Below are positions 1-8,028 of a stretch of DNA of 64,000 nt, one piece after another. A program made the translations under genes and the position numbers. The DNA is from Minisyncoccus sp023229485. GTDB lineage: Bacteria > Patescibacteriota > Minisyncoccia > Minisyncoccales > Minisyncoccaceae. The notes below the pieces were generated by a model that saw only the letters and a program-made list of their open reading frames with translations, made no database searches and was not told where the DNA came from. The stretch spans positions 1-64,000 of the forward strand of contig JBAYMH010000003.1 of assembly GCA_041663645.1 (NCBI GenBank), read 5' to 3'. The number at the start of each line of letters is the position of its first letter. The first letter of the stretch is position 1.

Positions 1-96
1 ATGAGCATAGTAGAAATGGAAAAAGTACAAGAAGCTATCTTTAGTAATCGACGTCCTAATAAGACGGTCTTTGATCATTCTATTAACCAAAGATGA
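1..96 (+). CDS. Short or 5'-truncated hypothetical protein
   Basis: An open frame runs from the first base to a TGA at 94-96 and encodes about 31 residues (MSIVEMEKVQE... ending in HSINQR). The window begins exactly at an ATG, so this could be a very small gene or the tail of a longer one that starts outside the window. It converges on the minus-strand HTH gene that ends at 107. No domain is recognisable in so short a stretch. Confidence 0.3.
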   Translation: MSIVEMEKVQEAIFSNRRPNKTVFDHSINQR

Positions 97-106
97 TTGT
101 ATGATT

Positions 107-523
107 TTATTCATGTTTTTTATCTTTATTGAAATTATTAATTGACTTAGATTTAGTAATCGCTGCCAAACGAAGAGCCTGCTTTACAACTTTCGCTTGA
201 GAGGGAGTTAATCTTTCGTCGTCTTCCTTAGTAGTAATTTCCAGCTTATTTTTATAGTTATCGTTCCTATGTTTAAGCCAGAAACTTATCGCTGGCCAGT
301 TTTTCTCTTTGATAAGAGTTAACAGCTGAGTCTCGCTCATGTCATTTACTAAAGCGACACCCTTGGAAAGAGATTCGTCCATCTTTTTAGCAAAACTTAA
401 ATCTTCTTTTCTCCAGCGATAGACGGTATTGCGTGAAAGATTCGTCTTTTCACAAGCAACTTGAACAATAGGAACCTTTTCGAGCTCTAATAGAAACAAT
501 TCTTGAAATTTATTCTTTTTCAT
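107..523 (-). CDS. Helix-turn-helix protein, phage terminase small-subunit-like
   Basis: This 138-residue protein has an N-terminal helix-turn-helix (about residues 18-40: VQVACEKTNLSRNTVYRWRK), followed by a helical part ending in an ISFWLKHRN segment and a charged tail. The pattern of ACxxxxxSRxTxYxWRxED followed by a late FWLKxR is typical of the homeodomain-like phBC6A51 family found in phages and in small terminase subunits. Its start overlaps the end of the upstream methyltransferase gene by 14 bases, so the two are co-transcribed and probably translationally coupled. No large terminase subunit is in view, so packaging is unproven and a DNA-binding role in a mobile element is equally possible. 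Family call is moderate; function is inference. Confidence 0.6.
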   Translation of the reverse strand: MKKNKFQELFLLELEKVPIVQVACEKTNLSRNTVYRWRKEDLSFAKKMDESLSKGVALVNDMSETQLLTLIKEKNWPAISFWLKHRNDNYKNKLEITTKEDDERLTPSQAKVVKQALRLAAITKSKSINNFNKDKKHE

Positions 524-1784
524 AGATTGCTTTGTTACCAGTAAATGCTTCGTATCTTTTTACGATGAGATCACAAAATCGTGGCTCTAAATCGCAGCCA
601 TAAACACGTCGACCGAGTTGTTCGCCTGCAAGAAGAGTACTACCAGAGCCAAGAAAGCTATCTAGAATGATATCGCCAGGTCTTGTGCATCTTTTTATAG
701 CCTTTTCGTGAAGTTGTGGAGGTTTAGACGTCGCATGTTCATAGTCCTTCGCCGAGAGCCTTTTTGCGGTCCACACATCAACGAAATTATCGACTTGGGT
801 TAGCAAATCGTTGCCTGTGCCAAACTCCTTATTCATTACTTCATTTAGATTAGTAATCGATTCCGCTAAATACGGTTTCCCTCGAACCCCATAGACCACC
901 GGCTCATAAACCTTATTAAAGGCAACTGTCGGAACAGGGTTCTGATTGTTCTTTAGCCATAAACAGACTCTTTTATTATTGATCCCTAAGCTTCTATATA
1001 CTTCTTGGATAAGACCAATATAAATCTGATCACACCAATAGAATATATGTACATCGGGAACAGTTGCTAATAGGGCAGCCTGGAGACTATCTTTGATAAA
1101 ATTCTTATACTCTTCAAAGCTTCGAGAATCGTTGACGTTACCGCCGTAGTCCCTATTGCCACCAATTCCAGCCCCGTAATTGATTTCCAAATTATATACA
1201 GGGTCCGAGTAAATCATCGATGCTTTTTCTTCACCAAAAAGCCTTTTAATGGTTTCTGGCTTGGTCGAATCTCCACAAATTAATTTATGGCAACCCAAAT
1301 GAATAATATCTCCAAGTTTAGTTTTGGGTATCGTTATTTTTTTAATCTCTTTCTCTATATCGAAAGAATCATCAACCACTTCTTTTTCTTCGTCCCAAAA
1401 CTTGGCCAATTGTATTTGGTCAAATCCTGCCTCCATAAGAATATCGAGGTCAAATGACTTCAGTGATTCAAAATCCCAGTCTCCGCCTAGAGAATTACTT
1501 GCGATAAGATATTGCTTAGCTTCTTTCTCGGTGAGTTGGCGATTAGGTTTGCGAACATCTATAACATCTTCGCCACGATTAAGGAGTTGGAGAGCTTTGA
1601 CCCTCTGATGTCCCGCGAGGATTTTGCCATTAAAATCAATCGCTGGAATTTCGACGAGATTATACTTCTTAAGACTCTTTTTGAGATCCGACATCTGTTT
1701 GTCGGTAATGATACGAGGATTGATCTCTTGTGGGACAAGGTCATTCACTCGTTTTTGCACTGTGTGCCATTGTAGCTTTTGCAT
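510..1784 (-). CDS. ParB-like nuclease domain fused to a DNA methyltransferase
   Basis: This is a 424-residue fusion. Residues about 15-100 are a ParB/sulfiredoxin-like domain with the core LAGHQRVKAL (56-65). Residues about 155-415 are an amino-methyltransferase of the order in which motif IV (SDPVYN, D194-Y197) precedes the SAM-binding motif I (DSFLGSGSTLLAG, near 375). Such ParB-methylase fusions are common in prophages and modify adenine N6 or cytosine N4. The canonical motif IV is DPPY; here the second Pro is Val, which is unusual. The downstream HTH gene overlaps by 14 bases. No restriction endonuclease is adjacent, so it is probably an orphan phage-type methylase. The ATG lies close to a TAAAAT sequence, so a leaderless start is possible. 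Confidence 0.85.
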   Translation of the reverse strand: MQKLQWHTVQKRVNDLVPQEINPRIITDKQMSDLKKSLKKYNLVEIPAIDFNGKILAGHQRVKALQLLNRGEDVIDVRKPNRQLTEKEAKQYLIASNSLGGDWDFESLKSFDLDILMEAGFDQIQLAKFWDEEKEVVDDSFDIEKEIKKITIPKTKLGDIIHLGCHKLICGDSTKPETIKRLFGEEKASMIYSDPVYNLEINYGAGIGGNRDYGGNVNDSRSFEEYKNFIKDSLQAALLATVPDVHIFYWCDQIYIGLIQEVYRSLGINNKRVCLWLKNNQNPVPTVAFNKVYEPVVYGVRGKPYLAESITNLNEVMNKEFGTGNDLLTQVDNFVDVWTAKRLSAKDYEHATSKPPQLHEKAIKRCTRPGDIILDSFLGSGSTLLAGEQLGRRVYGCDLEPRFCDLIVKRYEAFTGNKAIYEKE

Positions 1785-1841
1785 ACAATTTTATTATTAA
1801 CTTTCTAATAAAATGTATGGGTTGAGTATTATATTAAAAAA

Positions 1842-1916
1842 TGCCCATTCCACACACGAAATAAAATGACATCGACAAATATCAAACTATTTCTTGCGCG
1901 GAATAGGCACGGTTTT
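1842..1916 (+). ncRNA. Possible small RNA or long hairpin with T-tract
   Basis: A 10-nt arm at 1842-1851 (TGCCCATTCC) can pair, with one mismatch, to GGAATAGGCA at 1900-1909. That arm is followed by GG and six T. A TATATT box lies just upstream of 1841. This could be a roughly 75-nt RNA with its own end signal, or a terminator-like structure between the divergent and convergent genes around it. The rest of the 1785-1976 gap shows nothing else. Confidence 0.25.
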
Positions 1917-1976
1917 TTAGGCGGTAGCTATTCTACTTTTTACTACGCATTACAAACTTATTAAGTTGTAACTATA

Positions 1977-2405
1977 TTATATATCCTTATCTTTATTTTT
2001 TGCAAGTTTTTTTCTGAAAATTCTCTTTGCATTTTTACTATTAACAAAATCTTCGGCATCTTTTGCGAGAGATAGTGGAAGGCCTGTTATAGGGAATTGA
2101 ACTGTTACCTCATAACCTTTTTCTCGTTCTTCTTCTACGTATCTTATAAAATCAGGATCCTTACTAAGCATATCTAAAACTGCTGACATTTCTTTCTTTT
2201 CCTCTACTAGAGGTTGATTATTTTTAACAATCGGACTATATATTCTTCCAGGATTACCTGTTTCAAAAGATTTTTTAATTTTTTTTCCGAGAGAAGTTGT
2301 TGCTTTTCTATGAGATGCATGGAAAAGAATATCCGTAATAAGTATAGGCTTATATTTTACACCCTCTTTTCTATTTGTTGGTTCAAATTTTAGTTGATGT
2401 TCCAT
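1977..2405 (-). CDS. Hypothetical protein divergent from the LexA-like gene
   Basis: This 142-residue protein is soluble, very basic at its C-terminus (KNAKRIFRKKLAKNKDKDI) and has no signal peptide or membrane segment. I do not recognise a family. A central acidic helix-like stretch (KEMSAVLDMLSKDPDFIRYVEEEREKG) suggests a small helical protein. It is divergently transcribed from the LexA-like repressor at 2471, with only 65 bases between the two starts. The operator-like repeats there could therefore regulate both genes. That regulatory link is inference. Confidence 0.5.
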   Translation of the reverse strand: MEHQLKFEPTNRKEGVKYKPILITDILFHASHRKATTSLGKKIKKSFETGNPGRIYSPIVKNNQPLVEEKKEMSAVLDMLSKDPDFIRYVEEEREKGYEVTVQFPITGLPLSLAKDAEDFVNSKNAKRIFRKKLAKNKDKDI

Positions 2406-2432
2406 ATGTTTTTGTTTTACTATATCATGTCC

Positions 2433-2461
2433 TTGACTTTTTGTATAGGGGGATTTATACT
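2433..2461 (+). promoter_or_regulatory. Sigma70-type promoter of the LexA/NACHT operon
   Basis: TTGACT (2433-2438) and TATACT (2456-2461) are separated by exactly 17 bases. The expected start of transcription is about 2468, only 2-3 bases before the ATG at 2471. The message is therefore leaderless or nearly so, which fits the absence of a Shine-Dalgarno sequence here. Confidence 0.75.
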
Positions 2462-2471
2462 ATTTATACAA
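2441..2471 (+). promoter_or_regulatory. Putative operator: overlapping inverted repeats
   Basis: TTGTATA (2441-2447) and TATACAA (2465-2471) are perfect inverted arms, and a third half-site TATAC lies at 2456-2460. The repeats cover the spacer, the -10 box and the start codon, a good position for autorepression by the LexA-like protein encoded immediately downstream. The half-site does not match the E. coli or B. subtilis SOS box, so recognition by this protein is inferred from position alone. Confidence 0.5.
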
Positions 2472-3091
2472 TGACAAATTCAATAAATGAAAAAGATAGA
2501 AAAGCCTTCGCTCTTATCCGCAATAAAATTACTAACTACGGCAAGGCTCCTTCGCTCCGTGAAATAAATGAAGTTACGGGTGGAAAATCACCAAGATCTG
2601 CCAGTCTTATAATCGACAGGCTTGTTAAAGCTGGACTTATTATAAAAAAGGGAAGAGAAATTATTCTCGCCAATACCATAAAATCCGTAAATTCTGTTAA
2701 CACGGTTGATGTTCCTCTTGTTGGGGCTATTTCTTGCGGCACACCCATATTTGCTGAGGAAAATATCGAAACTCATATTCCAATTTCTACAGCTCTTGCT
2801 AAAAATGGATCAACTTACTTCTTATTGCGTGCAATTGGAGATTCTATGAATTTAGCAGGAATTAATAGTGGAGACTTGCTTTTAATCAGACAGCAACCGA
2901 CGGCAAATAATGGTGACAAGGTAGTTGCCCTCATAAACGATGAAGCTACTGTTAAAATTTTAGAAAAAACTAAAGATGCTGTCATCCTTAGGCCAAAATC
3001 AACTAACAATACATATAAGCCAATAATACTGACCAATAACTGCATAATCCAGGGAGTGGTCGTTGCTGTGCTTCCAGCAGATATATTTTAA
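2471..3091 (+). CDS. LexA-like self-cleaving transcriptional repressor
   Basis: From the ATG at 2471 the protein is 206 residues, the usual LexA length. Residues 1-65 form a winged helix (APSLREINEVTGGKSPRSAS). Residues 80-206 are a peptidase S24-like domain with a Cys-Gly cleavage bond (SCGTP, C89-G90), a catalytic Ser (GDSMN, S125) and a Lys (EATVKIL, K162). In LexA proteins RecA filaments trigger self-cleavage at the Ala/Cys-Gly bond and release repression. It is the first gene of an operon with the NACHT nuclease 10 bases downstream, so it may link that system to DNA damage instead of being the housekeeping SOS regulator. An in-frame start 96 bases upstream was rejected because it precedes the promoter. 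Confidence 0.88.
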   Translation: MTNSINEKDRKAFALIRNKITNYGKAPSLREINEVTGGKSPRSASLIIDRLVKAGLIIKKGREIILANTIKSVNSVNTVDVPLVGAISCGTPIFAEENIETHIPISTALAKNGSTYFLLRAIGDSMNLAGINSGDLLLIRQQPTANNGDKVVALINDEATVKILEKTKDAVILRPKSTNNTYKPIILTNNCIIQGVVVAVLPADIF

Positions 3092-3101
3092 TATAAAATA
3101 C

Positions 3102-6100
3102 ATGAAAACCTCTCAATACATTACACCTATCACTAAAATACATTCTACCCTTGATGATGTAAAGAAATTCTTTGAAGAATTGGGAGGTATTTCTATTTTT
3201 GATGACGAAAAAATATTAAGCATTGATACTCTCGTACAAGCAAAACGTAATCTCATTGTTGGAGAACCAGGAGTTGGCAAAAGCCTTCTTCTTGAAAAAA
3301 TGAATGAATACTTATGTAGCAACAAAGAATCAGCAACACTTATTAAATTACGAGAAAGTGATGTGTTAGAGCAAATTAATAAATTTTTAACAATAAAAAG
3401 CAAAAAGCCAAGGTTTTTATTATTGGATGGTCTTGATGAAGTCAAATCAAATTTGTTTCCAGAAATTTTAAAAAAAATTGAAGACATATCAAATAATTAT
3501 CAAAATGTTTCTCTTTATATTTCTGGTCGTTGGGTCTTTATAAGTAAACATACAAAATCTTTTTCGGAATTTCGCTACATTACGATATCGCCATTTACGA
3601 GAAGACAAGTAAATGACTATTTGATAGTATCGGGACGATCAGAAAAAGACGTCAATGTACTTCTGACACGCATCATGTCGTTTGGCCATAAAATGCTAAT
3701 TATCCAAATCCCTCGATACCTTTCTTATTTTGATGCTTTTTTGGAAGAAAAGGGCATTAACGATGCCTTGAATGTTTCCAGGAATGACCTTTTTGAATAT
3801 TTTATCTATAAAAAACTTGCATTAGAGGATAAAAAAACAAATAAAGACCAAAAATCTATTATTAAAAGGGTGCTCGAAAAGCTTGCTCTTACAATGGAAA
3901 TATATCAAACGAATGTAATCACAAAGGATGAATTAATGACATTCTTTGACGATTTAAAGTCTGATTTAAAACTTGCGGCGTTATCACACATTGATATGGA
4001 TGTATTTTATGATTGTTCTTTGCTTAAAGTTAGTTGTGGAAATTCAGATAAAATTGAGTTTGAAAATACTGAATTTCAAGAATATCTTGCAGCAAAAGAA
4101 ATAACGAGATTTACGGAACCAAATAGGGCAACCTTTGCTTTTACTGTCGATCAAAATATAAAAGAAGTCTATCCATCTTGGTTTAACACGCTCACATTTC
4201 TAGTAGACATGTATCCCGGGTTACTCGAGCCTCTCATTGAGTTTTCAGAAATTCGTAAAAGGAAATTCAAAATTATTGACGAAAACTTTTTTTATTTCCT
4301 TAGTCGATTAGATCCAAAAAACATTAGTAAAGAATTACGCATATCTTTATTCGAAGATATAGTTGAATATCATTGTCGTACATATCAATGGATATCTGGA
4401 CAAACGGCTCGCATGCTTTCCGGATTATATGATATTTTTCTTGAAGAAAGGCTCAAAAAAATAACAGAGGAAGCGGAAATTCAAACAGATTTTCACAGAT
4501 ATGTTCCGCTGGCTAATATTACCTATATTATAGCCTACTTACTCCAAAATAAAATTTCTATTGACGTGCCTTACTGGAAAGGAAAGATTATTAAATATGC
4601 AATAGATAAAGATGAGATTGGAGTGTTGCAACGTCACGCATTACAAGCATTGGGGGAACTTAATGACACATCTATTATCGATAAATTGAATAATTTTACT
4701 AGCTCGGATGAATTAATTTCTCAGGCCTTCCTTTCAATGTGTATCTCTCTTGACCCAGATAATCCTCAAACACTTAAACATGTTTTCGATGCCATAAGTC
4801 AGAATAATTTTCATGGTAGATACGGTTTATACGAAATGAAGAAAAAAGAGTCTATTAAACTTTTTCTAAACAAATTTAAAGACGATGAAAAATTTAGAAA
4901 AGAATTCTTGGACGATGTAAGTATTTTCAACGATAAAGATAAAATCCTTGTCGAGCGCATTAAATCATTTATTGACGAAGATATAGCTGAGCTCTGCAAA
5001 CAAGCTCTGATTAAATCTATGGATTATAATTTAACTCATAACATAGAGCAATCAGTTTTTCTATGCAGCATTTGGGAATTATTGCAAAAAAGAGAGAAAG
5101 AAAATTTCGTTATTGAAATGTTAAAACGTATCATAAATGAAGAGGAAGGCAAAACAAATCTTTTTTATGCTCATTCATTTTTAGCACGAATAGTGCAAGT
5201 TAGGGATGTGCAGCCATGCTTGCAGGTAATGATTGATGCTGGAGAAAAAATATCTGCATTTAACTTAATGCTACGAATTAAATTCTCAAAAAGGATAGAT
5301 GCTTTAGAGGTATATGAAGCGGGAAGATTAATATTGCCAAATGAATATAAAAAATGGGAAAAATCACAAAATAAAAAAACAGAAGCACCTCAAAATAGAA
5401 ATTTATTAGGAGAATTTAGATTACTATTGGAACCAGAAAAAGGAAAATTTTCAAATAATGTATTTAATTTTTATAATAGTAATGTTCAGCAACTTGAACC
5501 GTTACTAAGTGAAAATGATAAGAAGCGTATTAAAGAATTACTTAGCGGAACTATTTTTAAATTTTACGATCCAGAAAATCAAAATTTAAAGATTACTAAT
5601 GAAATAGAAGGATCGAAAAGTTATACCACAAGCTCCATTATTAGTATTTTTGGCGATGCAATTGAAACAGCCCAAAAAATCGGATTTGATATAACTCCAT
5701 ACCGCCAAAAAATAATTAATTTCATCCCTTTTGCTTACTCAGAAAAACTTACAATTATCTTTGAATTAGTTAAAAATATTACTAATAATGAAATGTCTGG
5801 AGTCTTTGAGGTATATAAAAACCATAAATCGGATTTATGGAAACACCTCCCAATAAGTTTTATAGAAACCGTAAAGCAATACAACTTGGTTGAAGCGGCT
5901 CCGATACTTAAAGCACTCATTTTAAACCAAGAAATTGAAAAATATGCACGCCAAGAAGCATTAAGTGTTCTTAATCTAATCATAAAAGATTCCGTGTTCC
6001 TTAAGGAGGTTTTTATTAAATATAAAGATAATGAAAATAACGAAGAAAGAAAAATAGCTTACATAGCAAATGGTCTATTGATTACTGACTATACTGATGA

Positions 6101-7169
6101 CGATTCAATTAAATGGAGATTAGATCAATTGGTTAAAAAGGCTGCTGCTTTTATCGAAAAAAGGGGAACCCATAGTGTCGATGACCTTGAAGAAGAAATT
6201 TCTTACAGTAAAACATTCGCAAAGCCTCTTATGAATCTTAAATCTCTTGGATACGAATCTAATTACCTAAAATTGCTAGAAGATGCAATGGAAATATGGA
6301 GTCGTGGCGTTGAATTCCATAAATATAGTACATACTTATGGGATGTTGTATATGCTTATTTCGATAATTTAAAAGAGCACTTGTCATATGATCCACTTGA
6401 AGCTCTTGAAAAAGCAATAGCTGGTATGAAAAATAGAGATGGAGCAAATTGGCTTGCAGGTCGAATGATTCATCTTCGTCGTTCTTATTTAGATTATATT
6501 GGAAAACCTCGTAATATTGGCGAAGCTGTAGCAAAATATAATGACGCACGAGAATATAATGATAAAAAAATACGCAATTCTAACGATCTATTCCGCCATA
6601 TTTATGATGCTGCAGATACCGGGATTAGACAATTCATAGACGGTGAGGGAGCCTATAAATTGATCATGGAGAAAAAGACGCCTGGCCAACATAGAGAATA
6701 TGAAAAATTAATCCAAAAAACAATCAAAACACAAATCGAGAATGTCATGTTTAAGCGCGGATTCCAGGTTGAAATTAATCGCGAATCACAATTACTTAGC
6801 GATAAGCGTACCGATATGTTGGTTCATTATGGTTTTACCGGTCCGATAGTTATAGAAATTAAACTCACTTCCAATACCGACATGAAGGTGTCCAAAATAG
6901 AAAAATCGAAATCATTCTTATCTATGAAAGAATACATGGAAGGCTACGGTGCTTCTCATGGTATATTTCTTGTGATTAACAATACAAATTCTAAAAAGAT
7001 AGAAAAAATAAAAGATTCTTTTGGAAAAATAAGAAATGTGTCTGTCATATCTATTGATTGTTATAAAACTTCAACCAATAAGAAAAAAATTACAGCTAGA
7101 AAAATTAAGTCAAAAATAGTGCCAAAAAAGATTAAAGCTAAAAAATCGACAGGTAAAAGTAAAAAATGA
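3102..7169 (+). CDS. NACHT/STAND NTPase with C-terminal PD-(D/E)XK nuclease domain
   Basis: From the ATG at 3102 the protein is 1355 residues. Residues about 48-300 form a P-loop NTPase with Walker A GEPGVGKS (54-61), Walker B LLLDGLDE (106-113, the DGxDE form typical of NACHT) and a sensor-like ISGR (R143). Residues about 350-1190 are helical and HEAT-like. Near the C-terminus lies a PD-(D/E)XK-like core, RTDMLV (D1238) followed by IVIEIKL (E1252, K1254), and then a Lys-rich tail. STAND ATPases joined to nucleases are known antiphage sensors (Avs and relatives), but there the effector is usually N-terminal. It follows the LexA-like gene by 10 bases and overlaps the membrane-protein gene by ATGA. 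Domain calls are by eye; a defence role is inference. Confidence 0.8.
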   Translation: MKTSQYITPITKIHSTLDDVKKFFEELGGISIFDDEKILSIDTLVQAKRNLIVGEPGVGKSLLLEKMNEYLCSNKESATLIKLRESDVLEQINKFLTIKSKKPRFLLLDGLDEVKSNLFPEILKKIEDISNNYQNVSLYISGRWVFISKHTKSFSEFRYITISPFTRRQVNDYLIVSGRSEKDVNVLLTRIMSFGHKMLIIQIPRYLSYFDAFLEEKGINDALNVSRNDLFEYFIYKKLALEDKKTNKDQKSIIKRVLEKLALTMEIYQTNVITKDELMTFFDDLKSDLKLAALSHIDMDVFYDCSLLKVSCGNSDKIEFENTEFQEYLAAKEITRFTEPNRATFAFTVDQNIKEVYPSWFNTLTFLVDMYPGLLEPLIEFSEIRKRKFKIIDENFFYFLSRLDPKNISKELRISLFEDIVEYHCRTYQWISGQTARMLSGLYDIFLEERLKKITEEAEIQTDFHRYVPLANITYIIAYLLQNKISIDVPYWKGKIIKYAIDKDEIGVLQRHALQALGELNDTSIIDKLNNFTSSDELISQAFLSMCISLDPDNPQTLKHVFDAISQNNFHGRYGLYEMKKKESIKLFLNKFKDDEKFRKEFLDDVSIFNDKDKILVERIKSFIDEDIAELCKQALIKSMDYNLTHNIEQSVFLCSIWELLQKREKENFVIEMLKRIINEEEGKTNLFYAHSFLARIVQVRDVQPCLQVMIDAGEKISAFNLMLRIKFSKRIDALEVYEAGRLILPNEYKKWEKSQNKKTEAPQNRNLLGEFRLLLEPEKGKFSNNVFNFYNSNVQQLEPLLSENDKKRIKELLSGTIFKFYDPENQNLKITNEIEGSKSYTTSSIISIFGDAIETAQKIGFDITPYRQKIINFIPFAYSEKLTIIFELVKNITNNEMSGVFEVYKNHKSDLWKHLPISFIETVKQYNLVEAAPILKALILNQEIEKYARQEALSVLNLIIKDSVFLKEVFIKYKDNENNEERKIAYIANGLLITDYTDDDSIKWRLDQLVKKAAAFIEKRGTHSVDDLEEEISYSKTFAKPLMNLKSLGYESNYLKLLEDAMEIWSRGVEFHKYSTYLWDVVYAYFDNLKEHLSYDPLEALEKAIAGMKNRDGANWLAGRMIHLRRSYLDYIGKPRNIGEAVAKYNDAREYNDKKIRNSNDLFRHIYDAADTGIRQFIDGEGAYKLIMEKKTPGQHREYEKLIQKTIKTQIENVMFKRGFQVEINRESQLLSDKRTDMLVHYGFTGPIVIEIKLTSNTDMKVSKIEKSKSFLSMKEYMEGYGASHGIFLVINNTNSKKIEKIKDSFGKIRNVSVISIDCYKTSTNKKKITARKIKSKIVPKKIKAKKSTGKSKK

Positions 7170-7708
7170 TTAATATGTTTAAAGAAAAAATAAAGAAAAT
7201 AAAAGAAGGATTAGGGATAAAAAGAGAAGACATTAGTATTGTTGTTTTTTCGATTGTTATAACAACTATCTTTTTTGCTTGCTATTATTTCTGGGGCAAT
7301 TATCTTATAACAACAATAGGAATTATTAACATAACTTTATTAGGAGTAATAGCTTTAATATTTATGGCACTGGCTGGGTTTATGGTATTAAAGTCCTTAT
7401 TTCTTATTGCCGCCGAATTATCATTATTGATTTTTTTATCACAATCGTACTGCGCCGTTGCTATCAGGTCGGATAGTAGCAACGAAGCATTAAAAAGTCT
7501 CTTAGTAATAGGAGCAGTATATATAATTGCCAGTTTTTTTCATTCTTTATATAAATCAATAAAAGATTATAAAAACAAGGAAGGAAAATCTTTCGTTAAA
7601 GAAGTTGGATTAGGAGTTGTAATCTTATTTGGTTTTATAGGTTTATTCATATGGCAGGTATACTTAGTCGTATATCCGATTATCACTGACCTATGCATAT
7701 ATAAATAG
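7166..7708 (+). CDS. Polytopic membrane protein of the NACHT operon
   Basis: This 180-residue protein starts with a basic amphipathic segment (KEKIKKIKEGLGIKRED) and then shows about five hydrophobic stretches, near residues 22-42, 46-70, 72-96, 108-128 and 146-170. No enzymatic motif is seen. Its start codon overlaps the stop of the NACHT-nuclease gene (ATGA), so it is almost certainly made together with that protein. Membrane partners in defence operons often act as pore-forming or anchoring components. Whether this one does is not shown by the sequence. Confidence 0.7.
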   Translation: MINMFKEKIKKIKEGLGIKREDISIVVFSIVITTIFFACYYFWGNYLITTIGIINITLLGVIALIFMALAGFMVLKSLFLIAAELSLLIFLSQSYCAVAIRSDSSNEALKSLLVIGAVYIIASFFHSLYKSIKDYKNKEGKSFVKEVGLGVVILFGFIGLFIWQVYLVVYPIITDLCIYK

Positions 7709-7712
7709 ACAT

Positions 7713-7898
7713 ATGATTTCCGAAAAAGCACTAAAAGATTTTAAAGCAATATATAAGAAACAATTTGATATAGAATTATCCGATCAAGATGCTTTAGAAT
7801 CGGCAACTAAATTATTGAAATTGGTAGAAATCATATATAAACCAATGACCAAGGAAGAATATGAAAAAGTCCAAAAACGAAGAGAAGAAACAAGATAA
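7713..7898 (+). CDS. Small conserved-looking protein, 61 residues
   Basis: The protein begins ISEKALKDFKAIYKKQF and ends in a charged helix; it looks like two or three helices with no cysteines. It lies 4 bases after the membrane-protein gene and overlaps the next small gene by 38 bases in another frame. The pattern ALxxFKxIYKKxFxxELxDxxA is, to my recollection, recurrent in small accessory proteins of CPR genomes, but I cannot assign a function. It could be an antitoxin, an adaptor or a structural subunit of the operon. Confidence 0.6.
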   Translation: MISEKALKDFKAIYKKQFDIELSDQDALESATKLLKLVEIIYKPMTKEEYEKVQKRREETR

Positions 7899-8028
7899 TA
7901 GGGAAGTGGAAGATAGTAAAAACTGGGAAGCAAGACAAAACCTGTTCGGCTTCTTTAGTCTGTTACTCGAAGTCGACAAAAGAACAAACCCTTATTTATA
8001 TAAAAAAGAGGAAAATATAATAATATGA
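7861..8028 (+). CDS. Overlapping 55-residue protein between the small gene and the OLD gene
   Basis: An ATG at 7861 opens a 55-codon frame ending in a TGA at 8026-8028. The product begins MKKSKNEEKKQ and contains WEARQNLFGFFSLLLEVDKR and TNPYLYKK. The frame overlaps the preceding gene by 38 bases and the following OLD-like ATPase by the classic ATGA, which supports real translation and coupling. The amphipathic FFSLLLEVDKR segment looks like a protein-interaction helix. No function is recognised. Confidence 0.6.
   Translation: MKKSKNEEKKQDNREVEDSKNWEARQNLFGFFSLLLEVDKRTNPYLYKKEENIII

Noticed and set aside
1324..1775. Open frames antisense to the ParB-methylase gene
   Set aside because: They lie opposite well-supported protein motifs and show no signals of their own.
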